A DNA stretch of 64,000 nucleotides from Luteimonas sp. BLCC-B24 (lineage in GTDB: Bacteria > Pseudomonadota > Gammaproteobacteria > Xanthomonadales > Xanthomonadaceae), in assembly GCF_028550595.1 (NCBI RefSeq), contig NZ_JAQQGN010000001.1, positions 186,001 to 250,000 on the forward strand, read 5' to 3'. The position numbers and the translations under genes were made by a program. Numbering within the stretch: position 1 is the stretch's first letter; every line of letters begins with the position of its first letter. The notes under the pieces are model-generated. The model saw only the letters and a program-made list of their open reading frames with translations, ran no database searches and was not told where the DNA came from. Positions 36,267 through 45,405 of this stretch are shown here, one piece after another.

Positions 36267-37142
36267 ATGTCATCGCCCGCACTCGCCGCATCGGCTGCCG
36301 AACGTCTACACGACTGGCTCGACACCCACGCCCGGATCTTCGTTCTGACCGGCGCCGGTATCAGCACCGGCTCCGGCATTCCGGACTATCGCGACGCCAG
36401 CGGCGCGTGGAAACGCGCAGCGCCGGTAACCTGGCAGGCCTTCACCGCCGATCCGGCGGTGTACCGCCGCTACTGGGCGCGCAGCCACGTCGGCTGGCCC
36501 GCACTCTCGGCCGCGCGTCCCAACGTCGCCCATCACGCGCTGGCCCGGCTGGACGCGCAGGGCCGACTCTCGATGCTGCTGACCCAGAACGTGGACGGCC
36601 TGCACCAGGCTGCCGGCAGCCGTCATGTCGTCGATCTGCACGGCCGCCTCGACACCGTGGTGTGCCTGGGCTGTGGGGATCGCCAATCGCGTGACGGGCT
36701 TCAGCCGCGGCTGGCGGCCGACAATCCGCGCTGGCATCCCGGGCACGCGGGCGCGGCGCCGGACGGCGATGCCGACATCGCGCCCGAAGCGGTCGCCGGC
36801 TTCGTTCCGCCCCACTGCCTGGCCTGCGGCGGACTGCTGAAGCCTGACGTGGTGTTCTTCGGCGAGAACGTGCCGCGTGCACGCGTGGCCACCGCGCAGG
36901 CCGCGCTCGAGGCCAGTGACGCGATGCTGGTCGTCGGCTCGTCGTTGATGGTGTACTCGGGCTTCCGCTTCGCACGGCTGGCCGCCGAGGCCGGCCGTCC
37001 ATTGGCCATCCTGACCCGCGGGGTAACCCGGGCCGACCCCCTGGCCACGCTGAAACTCGACGCCGACATCGGAGACACGCTGGCCGCACTCGGCAGTGAT
37101 GTCGGCGCCGGCGATCAGCCCTGGACGAAGAGCGCGCGGTAA
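36267..37142 (+). CDS. NAD+-dependent protein deacylase (sirtuin, class II-like)
   Basis: This 291-residue cytoplasmic sirtuin removes acyl groups or transfers ADP-ribose using NAD+. Motifs are FVLTGAGISTGSGIPDYRDA, LLTQNVDGLHQAAG, the catalytic His in VDLHGRL, the zinc Cys pairs CLGCG and CLACGG, and VVGSSLMVYSGF. The zinc module has a longer insert than CobB, and the YWARSHVGW and PDVVFFGENVP blocks match the SIRT4-like (class II) bacterial group. Its 3' end overlaps the leftward DUF3298 gene by 28 bases. Confidence 0.9.
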   Translation: MSSPALAASAAERLHDWLDTHARIFVLTGAGISTGSGIPDYRDASGAWKRAAPVTWQAFTADPAVYRRYWARSHVGWPALSAARPNVAHHALARLDAQGRLSMLLTQNVDGLHQAAGSRHVVDLHGRLDTVVCLGCGDRQSRDGLQPRLAADNPRWHPGHAGAAPDGDADIAPEAVAGFVPPHCLACGGLLKPDVVFFGENVPRARVATAQAALEASDAMLVVGSSLMVYSGFRFARLAAEAGRPLAILTRGVTRADPLATLKLDADIGDTLAALGSDVGAGDQPWTKSAR

Positions 37143-37930
37143 CGCTCGGCGACATGCGGCAGCAGCACCGAGGCGGGCACCTCGACGGTCTGCACGCCGT
37201 CCGAGTACGGGCCCACCTGGTACGGCGGGAACACGAAACGCAGCGCGACCAGCTTGCCGCCCGGACCGACCACGGGTTCGAACTGCTGATAGTTGTCCAC
37301 GTCGGGGCCGGAGCCTTCGTCGATCATCTTGCCGGCGGAGCGCATCAGACGGCTGCGCTCGTCGGGCTCGAGTTCGTCGGCATCGATGCGCTGCGACAAC
37401 GCGGCATGCAACTGTTCGCGCACATAGGACGCGACGGGTTGCCAGCTTTCTGGCCGCGCGAGCAGCGTCTCCGCGGTCAGCAGGCGCTCGTCGGCGACCA
37501 GCCACACGAAGCGCTCGACCAGCGGCGCGTCGTGCGCGCCACCGGTGTAGCTGCTGCCGTCGGCAGCGATCGCCAGAAGATCCGGTGTGTCGGCGATGGT
37601 GGTGAAACTGAGCGACAGGTCGTACATCGTGCCGGCGGGCAGCTCGGCGCCGCGCACGGCATCCATCAGCTCGTCCCGCGCCCCCTGGGCATAGCGGTGC
37701 AGCTCCGCGGCCAGGCCGGGATACTTGTTCGCCTCGGGCGGATAGCTGATGCCCACGATGAAGCGGGCATCCATCTCGACGACGTCTTCCAGATGGCCCG
37801 GACCCTCCGGGACCGGAACCACCTCCGCGTCCTGCGCCGCACCGGCCACCGGCGCCGCAGGAGGCGGCGCCTCGCGCTGGCAGGCAAGCAACATCACCGG
37901 CAACAGGCCGCCTATCACCAACCGCTTCAT
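37115..37930 (-). CDS. DUF3298/RsiV-like lipoprotein
   Basis: This 271-residue envelope lipoprotein has lipobox LLAC (Cys near residue 17). The C-terminal half carries the DUF3298 fold: SSYTGGAHDAPLVERFVWL (the YTGGAHG-type motif), SAGKMIDEGSGPDVDNYQQF and FVFPPYQVGPYSDGVQTVEV. In Bacillus RsiV a homologous domain binds lysozyme; in proteobacteria its role is unknown. The start follows no obvious operon partner. Its last 28 bases overlap the convergent sirtuin gene, so the two mRNAs are complementary at their 3' ends. Confidence 0.85.
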   Translation of the reverse strand: MKRLVIGGLLPVMLLACQREAPPPAAPVAGAAQDAEVVPVPEGPGHLEDVVEMDARFIVGISYPPEANKYPGLAAELHRYAQGARDELMDAVRGAELPAGTMYDLSLSFTTIADTPDLLAIAADGSSYTGGAHDAPLVERFVWLVADERLLTAETLLARPESWQPVASYVREQLHAALSQRIDADELEPDERSRLMRSAGKMIDEGSGPDVDNYQQFEPVVGPGGKLVALRFVFPPYQVGPYSDGVQTVEVPASVLLPHVAERYRALFVQG

Positions 37931-38040
37931 CGTATCGATCCCCGTGCCGCATCCGCGGCGTCAAAACACTAACGGAACGCTAACGCGGCCGTCGTGGCCC
38001 CGCCGTGATGGCAGTCGATGGGGCACGGCGTGCGCCATAG

Positions 38041-38070
38041 AAAAAGCCCCGGACGCTTCCGCCCGGGGCT
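38041..38070 (-). terminator. Rho-independent terminator of the cold-shock gene
   Basis: On the minus strand AGCCCCGG (38070-38063) pairs with CCGGGGCT (38052-38045), followed by TTTTTC. It lies 25 bases after the stop codon of the cold-shock gene. A clean intrinsic terminator. Confidence 0.88.
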
Positions 38071-38094
38071 CGATCTTGCAGCAGGCAGGGCGTC

Positions 38095-38304
38095 TTAGAC
38101 GGCCTGCACTTCGTCAGCCTGCATGCCCTTCTGGCCCTGGACGACCTTGAAGGTGACCTTCTGGCCTTCCTGCAGCGACTTGAAGCCGGTGCCCTGGATC
38201 GAACGGAAGTGGACGAACAGGTCCTGACCGCTTTCCGGGGTGATGAAGCCGAAGCCCTTGGCATCGTTGAACCACTTGACGGTACCGTTCTGACGATCAC
38301 TCAT
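38095..38304 (-). CDS. Cold-shock protein (CspA family)
   Basis: This 69-residue single OB-fold RNA chaperone has RNP1 KGFGFITP and RNP2 LFVHFRSI with the surface aromatic residues conserved. [13 protein letters not shown] at the start and [20 protein letters not shown] at the end are full-length for the family. Such proteins melt mRNA secondary structure, some on cold shock and some constitutively. AAGGAG precedes the ATG. A candidate promoter at 38411-38439 would give a leader of about 100 bases, in keeping with the long leaders of cold-regulated csp genes. It has its own terminator and is monocistronic. Confidence 0.95.
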   Translation of the reverse strand: MSDRQNGTVKWFNDAKGFGFITPESGQDLFVHFRSIQGTGFKSLQEGQKVTFKVVQGQKGMQADEVQAV

Positions 38305-38410
38305 GGTGTTACTCCTTGAAGCAGTTTGATGGGAACACGACACCCGCTGAGGCCTTGGCTTCGGATGTCGCGACTGTCGAGCAAGGGGTAACGCGAAAGC
38401 GATGGAGCGG

Positions 38411-38439
38411 ATCGTCCCGACCGGCGAACCGGCCGTCAA
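38411..38439 (-). promoter_or_regulatory. Candidate promoter of the cold-shock gene
   Basis: On the minus strand TTGACG (38439-38434), a 17-bp spacer and GACGAT (38416-38411) form a plausible sigma-70 promoter. The implied leader is about 100 bases. The -10 is weak, as in many cold-induced promoters. Confidence 0.4.
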
Positions 38440-38816
38440 CTTGGATCTACCGCATCGGAGCCACGATGTACCGTGATCCCGGCCTTGAACAGTGCGCGCA
38501 CGATACCGCATCTTCAGCCGGAAATGTGAATAGGCGAGCCGCGAGGTCGCAGACTGCCGCCCGCGGTCACCCGGATGCGACGTTCCGCTGACGGTGCCGG
38601 CGCCATGCGGTTTGGCGCGCAATTCTGCACGCGCGGCGTGACGCTGAGGGTCACCCGAGGGATGCCGGGACACGCTTCATCTCGAACGTGAGCCCACGTC
38701 TCCGGCCCGATCCGCGGGGCCTTTCACCCTTCTCGATCGTAGCCCGGGTCAACACCGGGCGAATCGCGACAGATCGCCTGCCGCCTACCCGGCACGGATC
38801 GATCCGCGGCGTGGCC

Positions 38817-38847
38817 GCCACTGCCCACCCGTTCGGCGGGCAGTGGC
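38817..38847 (-). terminator. Hairpin downstream of the H1-like gene
   Basis: GCCACTGCCC (38817-38826) pairs with GGGCAGTGGC (38838-38847). It starts 17 bases after the stop of the leftward H1-like gene. The stem is perfect; no T-run follows. Confidence 0.6.
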
Positions 38848-38863
38848 GTGCCCCGATCTCGAC

Positions 38864-39742
38864 TCACTTGCTGCGGTGATCGCGCTTGCCCTGGTTCTTG
38901 CGATCGCGGGTGCTGATGCTGCCGTGGATCGGCGCCTGTCGCGTCTCACCCGCATGCAACTCGAGAACGCGCGCACGCGCCTTGGGCGACTGGAAGCCCG
39001 GGGCGGACTGCGCAGTGCCCTCGTTGCCGAGTCCATCCCAGGGCTTGGGCTGGGCGGCCTTTGCTTCCTGTTGCGCGAGCAGCTTGCGGGTATTCGCCAG
39101 TGCACGCTTCGGGGAGATTCCGGCGGATTCGGCCGCGCTCTTCTTGGTGGTCGCCTTCGTTGCGGTCTTCGATGCCCGCTTGGTGGCCGCCTTGCCTTTA
39201 ACGCCCGGCGCGGCCGACGACGACGTCCGCTTGGCAGGTGCCTTCTTCGAAGGCGTTTTCGACGTGGTCGACGCCGCTGCGGCCTTGCCGGCGCCGGCCT
39301 TCGTCCGCGCAGCGCTCGTCTTCGTCGTCGCCTTCTTGCCGGATGCAGGCTTCGCCGCGGTAGCGGCCTTGGTCTTGCCCGACGCCGCCGCGCTCTTGGC
39401 AGTTTTCGCCTTGTCGCGTGCAGCCGCCTTCTCGGCCTTGGCGGTCTCGCGATGCTGGGCTTCGAGCCGCTTCAGGATGTCGGCGAGCAGCTCGACCTTC
39501 TCGCCCGTCCGGGCGTTGGCCTGGCCGCTGCGCCCCGACTTGCTGCCGGTGGTGGAACGCGATGCGAGACGCTGGCGCTTTTCGAGATCGCGGGCGCGGT
39601 CGCGTGCGGTGCGTGCACGTGTGACCAGACGCGCGAGCTTCGTCTCGCTGTGACCGCGAAGCGCGTTCGCACGACTGTCATCGTAGAGCCCCATCTCGGT
39701 GGCGTTGAGCAGGCTGGTGGCTTTGGCGCGAGTCACTGCCAT
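38864..39742 (-). CDS. Histone H1-like, lysine/alanine-rich protein
   Basis: This 292-residue basic protein has a conserved N-terminal domain (residues 1-95, MAVTRAKATSLLNATEMGLY, then LARLVTRARTARDRARDLEK and EKVELLADILKRLEAQ). A long low-complexity segment of Lys, Ala, Thr and Ser with KKA/KTA repeats (about 96-215) follows, resembling eukaryotic H1 tails and bacterial AlgP/HctB-like proteins. The C-terminal 70 residues are less repetitive. It probably binds DNA or RNA nonspecifically through the tail. The N-terminal part is conserved in Xanthomonadaceae as an uncharacterised protein. Repeat number may vary between strains. Confidence 0.8.
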   Translation of the reverse strand: MAVTRAKATSLLNATEMGLYDDSRANALRGHSETKLARLVTRARTARDRARDLEKRQRLASRSTTGSKSGRSGQANARTGEKVELLADILKRLEAQHRETAKAEKAAARDKAKTAKSAAASGKTKAATAAKPASGKKATTKTSAARTKAGAGKAAAASTTSKTPSKKAPAKRTSSSAAPGVKGKAATKRASKTATKATTKKSAAESAGISPKRALANTRKLLAQQEAKAAQPKPWDGLGNEGTAQSAPGFQSPKARARVLELHAGETRQAPIHGSISTRDRKNQGKRDHRSK

Positions 39743-39843
39743 GAATCTTCACTCCCGTTGTGTTCGAAGGCGAAGCAATATCACGCCGCTCATGCAAGCG
39801 TGGTGAGCACGGCTGCCTCGTGTCGCCCGGCGCGAACGCGCGC

Positions 39844-40458
39844 CTAGAACGACGGCGAACCCAGACGCTCGAGAAACACGCCGATGATCCTCGGCTCCAT
39901 CATGACGGTGAACAGCACGCCGTAGCCCGCCCCCCACAGGTGCGCGCTGTGGTTGATGTTGTCGCCACCGCGCCTGTCCATCCAGATGCTGTAACCGATG
40001 TAGCAGACACCGAACACGATCGCCGGCATCGGAATGAAGAACACCAGCAGCAACGACCACGGATCGATCAGGATGGACGCGAACAGCACCGCCGAGACCG
40101 CGCCCGATGCGCCGAGACTGCGGTAGTTCGGATCATGCCGGTGACGCAGGTAGGTCGGCAGGATCGCGACCAGGATCGCCGACAGATAGAACAGCAGAAA
40201 GCCCACCGGCCCGATGTAGGGGGCGAACGCACGTTCGATCGTTCCGCCGAAGAAGAACAGCGTGATCATGTTGAACAGCAGATGCTGCCAGTCGGCGTGG
40301 ATGAAGCCGTGGGTCAGCAGGCGGTCGTACTGCCGATGCCGGTCGATCGCGGGCGGCCACAGGATCAGGCGGCCGAGCAACTGGGGTCTCTCGAACGCCT
40401 GCCACGACACCAGCACGGTGATCGCGATCAGGACGAGGGTCACGGGTCCGACATTCAT
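39844..40458 (-). CDS. Rhomboid-family intramembrane serine protease
   Basis: This 204-residue inner-membrane protein has six hydrophobic segments. The catalytic dyad is S118 in LGASGAVSA and probably H173 in NHSAHLWGAG. The HADWQHLLFNM loop helix and the GGTIERAFAPYIG block are typical of the family. Rhomboids cut single-pass membrane proteins within the bilayer; the natural substrate here is unknown. It lies 19 bases downstream of the peptide transporter gene on the same strand and is probably co-transcribed with it. Confidence 0.92.
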   Translation of the reverse strand: MNVGPVTLVLIAITVLVSWQAFERPQLLGRLILWPPAIDRHRQYDRLLTHGFIHADWQHLLFNMITLFFFGGTIERAFAPYIGPVGFLLFYLSAILVAILPTYLRHRHDPNYRSLGASGAVSAVLFASILIDPWSLLLVFFIPMPAIVFGVCYIGYSIWMDRRGGDNINHSAHLWGAGYGVLFTVMMEPRIIGVFLERLGSPSF

Positions 40459-40477
40459 GCGCGCAGGGTTCCGTCAA

Positions 40478-42109
40478 TCAGGCGATGCGGTAATTGTCCT
40501 GCATCGGGTAGCGACGTGCGTACAGCCCGAATGCCAGCGCCGCCGCGAATGCGAAGGCCGCGAAGAAGAACATCAGAAACGCATTCTCGCTCAACCCGGT
40601 CGAGGCGATGTACGCCGTCACCGCCTCGTTGCGTACGCCGGCATTGGTCAGCAGCACCCACAGACTGCCGAAGGTGCTGGTGAGGTACCAGAACGCCATG
40701 ATCACGCCCTTCATCGCCTGCGGCGCCTGGCTGTAGGCGAACTCCAGCGCGGTGGCCGACACCAGCACCTCACCGAAGGTCAGCAACAGATACGGCAGCG
40801 ACTGCCAGGCCAGCGACACCTGCTGTCCGTCGTCGATCCACAACTGCAGCATGCCCGCGACGATCCACGAGGTGCCGGAGATCGCGATGCCCCAGCCCAT
40901 GCGCTTGAGCGGCGTCACGTCGACGCCCCAGCCGCGCAGCAGCGGGTACAGCACCAGGTTGTTGAACGGAATCAGCAGCATCACCAGCAGCGGGTTGAGT
41001 GCCTGCATCTGCGCCGGGTTGTCGATCAGCCAGCTCGGCCACCACCACGCCGCGTGGGGAACGATCATCTCGCGGCCCTGGATGATCCAGGTCGACGCCT
41101 TCTGGTCGAACAGCGACCAGAACGGCGTGACCAGCGCGAACACGATCAGGATGCGCAGCACGGCGCGCACACCGTCCACGGCCGCATCCGGATGCGCGCC
41201 GCGCGCGCGTTCGAGCTGCATCGAGGCGCCCCAGCCGCCCAGCGCGATGATCACGCCCAGCGACAGACACGCGGTGATGACGAACCCGAAGCTGGTCGGC
41301 CACCACGGCAGGGCGATCGTGGCCGACAGCGCCCACAGCAGCAGCATCGCCGCCGCGGTGGTGACGCCGACCATTGCCACGAGCAGGCCCGGACGGCCCT
41401 GGCCTTGGCCCCGTGCCTGCAGCGCGGTGCGGATCACCGCGGAAAACGCATGCGGGTCACGCCGCGACGGCGGCACGTTGACGTAGTGACGGCGGCCGAG
41501 CCAGAACACGAACGTGGCGATGAACATCAGCACGCCCGGCACGCCGAAGGCGACCGCCGGCCCGTAGGCGTCGAGCAGCCTCGGCGCGAGCAGCGACGCG
41601 AAGAACGAGCCGAAATTGATGATCCAGTAGAACGCGTCGAATACCAGCTTGGCCTTGCTCTTGTTGCTCTGGTCGAACTGGTCACCGCAGAACGACACCA
41701 CCAGCGGCTTGATGCCACCCGAGCCCAGCGCGATCAGGAACAGGCCGGTGTAGAAGCCGTTGGCGTTGTTCTCGAACAACGCCAGGCAGGCGTGGCCGGC
41801 GCAGTAGATCAGCGAGAACCAGAGAATGGTGTGGTACTTGCCGAAGAAGCGGTCGGCCAGCCATCCGCCCAGCAGCGGGAAGAAGTACACGCCGATGACG
41901 AACATGTGGAAGATGTCCTTCGCCGCCGTGTCACGCTCGCTGCCCGCGGGCAGATAGCCGAGCAGCACCGAGCCGATCAGGAACGGCACCAGGATGTTGC
42001 GCATGCCGTAGAAGCTGAAACGCTCGCAGGCTTCGTTGCCGATGATGTAGCCGATCTGGCGCGGCATGCGGCCGGAGCCGGCCGGGGCGGCGGATGCAGG
42101 GTTGGACAT
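40478..42109 (-). CDS. POT/PTR-family proton-dependent oligopeptide transporter
   Basis: This 543-residue inner-membrane transporter has about 12 to 14 helices. The family motifs are present: the N-terminal ACERFSFYGMRNILVPFL (ExxERFxYY-type), GGWLADRFFGKYHTIL, and GSGGIKPLVVSFCGDQF. The late block EVLVSATALEFAYSQAPQAMKG carries the PTR2 signature. It imports di- and tripeptides with protons. The start MSNPASAAP is chosen because homology begins just after; an upstream frame extension is spurious. With the M3 and M14 peptidases nearby it fits a peptide-based diet, as is usual in this family. Confidence 0.93.
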   Translation of the reverse strand: MSNPASAAPAGSGRMPRQIGYIIGNEACERFSFYGMRNILVPFLIGSVLLGYLPAGSERDTAAKDIFHMFVIGVYFFPLLGGWLADRFFGKYHTILWFSLIYCAGHACLALFENNANGFYTGLFLIALGSGGIKPLVVSFCGDQFDQSNKSKAKLVFDAFYWIINFGSFFASLLAPRLLDAYGPAVAFGVPGVLMFIATFVFWLGRRHYVNVPPSRRDPHAFSAVIRTALQARGQGQGRPGLLVAMVGVTTAAAMLLLWALSATIALPWWPTSFGFVITACLSLGVIIALGGWGASMQLERARGAHPDAAVDGVRAVLRILIVFALVTPFWSLFDQKASTWIIQGREMIVPHAAWWWPSWLIDNPAQMQALNPLLVMLLIPFNNLVLYPLLRGWGVDVTPLKRMGWGIAISGTSWIVAGMLQLWIDDGQQVSLAWQSLPYLLLTFGEVLVSATALEFAYSQAPQAMKGVIMAFWYLTSTFGSLWVLLTNAGVRNEAVTAYIASTGLSENAFLMFFFAAFAFAAALAFGLYARRYPMQDNYRIA

Positions 42110-42237
42110 GCGGGTGTTCGCGCGGTGGGAAAGGCGGCAAGCGTAGTCGAATGCGGGCCCCGCGCGGCAGAGCCGGCGCGCGGCTGCGTGCCGATGGCGC
42201 GTTACCATCGGCGGCCGTCCCGCTGCCCGTGCCCGCC

Positions 42238-44040
42238 ATGCCGAAGTCGATGCTCCCGCGCCGCGCCCTGCCCGCCGTTCTGCTGCTCGCGGCCGTGCCG
42301 CTCTGGGCCACGTCGCCCGCCGGCCTGACCACCCACGCCGAGCGCAGCGGCTTCGTCGAGACCGGCCGTTACGACGAAACCATCGCGCTCTGCGACGCGT
42401 TCCAGGCCGCCTATCCCGATGCGGTGCGCTGCTTCGACTTCGGCGTCTCGCCGGAGGGGCGGCCGATGAAGGCCCTGGCCGTCTCGCGCAGCGGCGCGTT
42501 GACTCCGGAGGCCGCTCGCGCCGCCGGGCGTCCGGTCGTGCTGATCCAGGGCGGCATCCATGCCGGCGAGATCGACGGCAAGGACGCCGGCTTTCTCGCC
42601 CTGCGCCAGGTGCTCGACGGCGAAGCGGCGCCGGGCGCACTGGACCACCTGGTCTGGGTGTTCGTGCCGGTGTTCAGCGTCGACGGCCACGAGCGCTTCG
42701 GTGCCTGGAACCGGCCCAACCAGCGCGGCCCGCGCGAGATGGGCTGGCGCACCACGGCGCAGAACTACAACCTCAACCGTGACTACGCCAAGGCCGACAG
42801 CCCCGAGATGCAGGCGATGCTGGCGCTGGTGAATGCCTGGGACCCGATCGCCGCCGTGGACCTGCACGCGACCAACGGCGCGCAGTTCGAACACGACATC
42901 TCCATCCAGGTCGAACCGCTGCACGCCGGCGACCCGGCGCTGCGCGCGGTGGGCACCGCGTGGCGTGACGGCGTCATCGCGGATCTCGCCGCGCAGGGCT
43001 CGCTGCCGCTGCCGTTCTATCCCTCCTTCGTGCGCGCCGACGAGCCGGACTCCGGGTTCGAGGACGGCGTCTCGCCGCCGCGCTTCTCCACCGGCTATTT
43101 CCCGCTGCGCAACCGCCTGGCGATGCTGGTGGAGACGCATTCGTGGAAGGAGTATCCGGTGCGCGTGCGGATCACCCGCAACACCATCGTCTCGGTGCTC
43201 GAACACATCGCGCGGCAGGGCCGCGACTGGCTGCGCATCGCGCATGGGGCCGATGCGCGCGCGAGCGCCCTCGGCGGGCAGACGGTGCCGCTGGACTACA
43301 CGACCACCGACACCGCACGCACGATCGACTTCCGCGGTTACGCCTACACGCGCACGCTGTCCGAGGTGTCGGGCGCGCTGATGACCCGCTACGACGAAAC
43401 CACGCCGCAGCTCTGGCGCGTGCCCCTGCGCGACGAGATCGTGCCGGCGCGCAGCGTCACCCTGCCCCGCGGCGGCTACGTGGTACCGGCTGCGCTCGCC
43501 GATGGCGTGGGCCGGGCGCTGCGCCACCACGGCATCACGTTCGCGCGCATCGACCGGGCACAGACCGGACTCCCCGTGCAGGTGTTCCGCGCCACCACCG
43601 CTACGCCGGCAACGGCGTCGGTCGAAGGCCATCAGCGGCTGACGCTGACGGGCGACTGGGCGGACGCGTCCCAGGATCTCGCCGCGGGCGCGCTCTACGT
43701 GCCGGTCGCACAGCCGCGCGCGCGCCTGGTGGCCGCCCTGCTCGAACCCCAGGCGCCCGATTCGCTGGCGGCCTGGGGCCGTTTCAACAACTTCTTCGAG
43801 CGCAAGGAATACATGGAGGACTACGTGGCCGAACAGGTCGCCCGCGCGATGCTGGACGCCGATCCGGCCGTCAGGGCCGAGTTCGAATCGCGCCTGCGCG
43901 ACGATGCCGCGTTCGCCGCCGATCCGCGCGCACGGCTCGAGTTCTTCTACCGCCGCCACAGCGCCTGGGACACACGGCTGAATCTCTATCCCGTGTTCCG
44001 CACGGAACGTCCGCCCGCCGGCGTGGAGACGGCCCGATGA
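42238..44040 (+). CDS. M14-family zinc carboxypeptidase, exported
   Basis: This 600-residue protein has a signal peptide (LPAVLLLAAVPLWATSP). The zinc-binding HxxE is in GGIHAGEIDGKDAG, and the third ligand His is in AAVDLHATNG. The catalytic Glu is probably in LVETHSWKEYPVRV. The C-terminal 200 residues form an extra beta-rich domain. The family splits peptides or amidated substrates in the periplasm; exact specificity is unknown. The ATG at 42238 starts a complete signal. Its stop overlaps the next gene start (ATGA). It is divergent from the peptide transporter gene, separated by 128 bp. Confidence 0.88.
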   Translation: MPKSMLPRRALPAVLLLAAVPLWATSPAGLTTHAERSGFVETGRYDETIALCDAFQAAYPDAVRCFDFGVSPEGRPMKALAVSRSGALTPEAARAAGRPVVLIQGGIHAGEIDGKDAGFLALRQVLDGEAAPGALDHLVWVFVPVFSVDGHERFGAWNRPNQRGPREMGWRTTAQNYNLNRDYAKADSPEMQAMLALVNAWDPIAAVDLHATNGAQFEHDISIQVEPLHAGDPALRAVGTAWRDGVIADLAAQGSLPLPFYPSFVRADEPDSGFEDGVSPPRFSTGYFPLRNRLAMLVETHSWKEYPVRVRITRNTIVSVLEHIARQGRDWLRIAHGADARASALGGQTVPLDYTTTDTARTIDFRGYAYTRTLSEVSGALMTRYDETTPQLWRVPLRDEIVPARSVTLPRGGYVVPAALADGVGRALRHHGITFARIDRAQTGLPVQVFRATTATPATASVEGHQRLTLTGDWADASQDLAAGALYVPVAQPRARLVAALLEPQAPDSLAAWGRFNNFFERKEYMEDYVAEQVARAMLDADPAVRAEFESRLRDDAAFAADPRARLEFFYRRHSAWDTRLNLYPVFRTERPPAGVETAR

Positions 44041-44873
44041 TCCGCGCACTGGGTGCGCTGCTCGCGACGATCGTGCTGACGGCCTGCGCCGGCACGCCGA
44101 CGCGCGACGCTGCGACACCGCGGGACCTGCGCGTGGTCACGCTGAACATCTACCACGACCGCGCCGACTGGCCGGCGCGGCTGCCGCTGATCGTCGAGCA
44201 ACTGCGCGCACTCGATGCGGACGTCATCGCACTGCAGGAAGTGCTGCAGACCGAGACGCTGCCCAACCAGGCCGACACCCTGGCTGCCGCCCTCGGCTAC
44301 CACGCGCAGTTCGTGTCGCTCGACGCCGAAGACCGCGCGCGTCGCTACGGCAACGCCCTGCTGACGCGTTGGCCGGTCGAGACGCACGGCAGCACCGCGC
44401 TCGCGCCGCGCGAGGATTCGCGCAGCATGGGATGGGCGCGGATCACGCGCGACGGACAGCCGATCAACGTGTATTTCACCCATCTGCATGCCGGCCAGGG
44501 CGGCGCGGCGATCCGCCGTCAGCAGCTCGAGGATGCCGTGAGGTGGATCGATGCCACGGCCGGCGATGCGCCGTCGCTCGTACTCGGCGATTTCAATGCG
44601 CCGGCCGGCGCGGACGAACTGGCCACGCTCGAGCGCTTTTTCGACACCTACGGCGCGCAGCATCCGGGCGAGACCGCCACGACCACGCTGAATCCGCATT
44701 TCTTCCCGGATCTGCGCGGGCGCATCGATCTGGTGTTCGCCGAGCGCGGGCGCTTCGAGGTGCGCGATGCCCGCGTCGTGCTCGATACCCCCGATGCCGC
44801 CGGCACCTGGCCGTCGGACCATTTCGGTGTCTATGTCGAACTGCGACCACGCGCGGAGACCCGCGCGCCTTGA
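44037..44873 (+). CDS. Endonuclease/exonuclease/phosphatase-family lipoprotein
   Basis: This 278-residue envelope protein has lipobox LTAC (Cys near residue 18). The EEP fold is complete: VVTLNIYHDRADW, ALQEVLQTET with the metal-binding Glu, YFTHLHAGQG, LVLGDFNAP (catalytic Asp/Asn) and SDHFGVYVEL with the final catalytic His. Such enzymes hydrolyse phosphodiesters or phosphomonoesters including phospholipid and nucleotide substrates, and the location suggests an extracellular or periplasmic target. Its start overlaps the carboxypeptidase stop, so the two are coupled. Confidence 0.88.
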   Translation: MIRALGALLATIVLTACAGTPTRDAATPRDLRVVTLNIYHDRADWPARLPLIVEQLRALDADVIALQEVLQTETLPNQADTLAAALGYHAQFVSLDAEDRARRYGNALLTRWPVETHGSTALAPREDSRSMGWARITRDGQPINVYFTHLHAGQGGAAIRRQQLEDAVRWIDATAGDAPSLVLGDFNAPAGADELATLERFFDTYGAQHPGETATTTLNPHFFPDLRGRIDLVFAERGRFEVRDARVVLDTPDAAGTWPSDHFGVYVELRPRAETRAP

Positions 44874-44930
44874 CGCCGTGCGCCCGTGTCGGGCGCATGC
44901 TGAGCCCACGTTCGAGACCGGAGACCCACG

Positions 44931-45392
44931 ATGCCCGTCGCCCTGTTCCGCGCCTGCATGGCACCGATGCTGGCCGCCCTCGCGCTGGCCGCCTGCCAGA
45001 CCACCGCGCCCGCTGCCCCGGAGTCCACCGTGATCCCCGAGACCGAAGCCCGCGTCCGCATCCAGGGCGAAGCCGTGTATTTCGAGAAGATTCTGATGCC
45101 CGAGGGGTCGCGCCTGCGGGTGCAGCTGGTCGACAACCAGCATGCCGATACCCCACGGGCGGTCTTGTCCGAGGCGGTGACCACCGTGGGCAACGGCCCC
45201 TACGAGTTCGCGATCGACGTCGCGCGTGGACAGCTGCGCGACGGTGGTCGGTACGGCCTGCACGTGTCGGTGTCGATGCCGGACGGCGCGCTGCGCTTCG
45301 TCACCGACACCCGCGTGCCGGTGACGATCGCCGCCGACAGCGTGGACGTGCACGTCGGACGCGTCCGCCTGCGCCACGTCCAGCCGGACTGA
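44931..45392 (+). CDS. YbaY-family lipoprotein
   Basis: This 153-residue lipoprotein has lipobox LAAC (Cys near residue 22) and a C-terminal beta-sandwich of the YbaY/META-linked type (VRIQGEAVYFEKILMPEGS, VQLVDNQHADTPRAV, PYEFAIDVARGQLRDGG). YbaY proteins are outer-membrane or periplasmic and of unknown function, sometimes linked to glucan or stress responses. It follows the phosphatase gene by 57 bases and probably belongs to that transcript. It converges with alr at a distance of 13 bases. Confidence 0.85.
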   Translation: MPVALFRACMAPMLAALALAACQTTAPAAPESTVIPETEARVRIQGEAVYFEKILMPEGSRLRVQLVDNQHADTPRAVLSEAVTTVGNGPYEFAIDVARGQLRDGGRYGLHVSVSMPDGALRFVTDTRVPVTIAADSVDVHVGRVRLRHVQPD

Positions 45393-45405
45393 GCGTCCGC
45401 CGCTC

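Larger units (their letters stand above)
38305..38863. other. 559-bp intergenic region upstream of the cold-shock gene
   Basis: No gene is convincing here. It holds the cold-shock leader and a candidate promoter (38411-38439). There is a short GCCCGG...CCGGGC palindrome at 38742-38760 and a hairpin at 38817-38847. Small open frames on the plus strand have no recognisable product. Confidence 0.55.

Noticed and set aside
38688-38879. Small plus-strand open frame upstream of the H1-like gene end
   Set aside because: Arg/Pro-rich chance product, no ribosome site, overlaps a hairpin.
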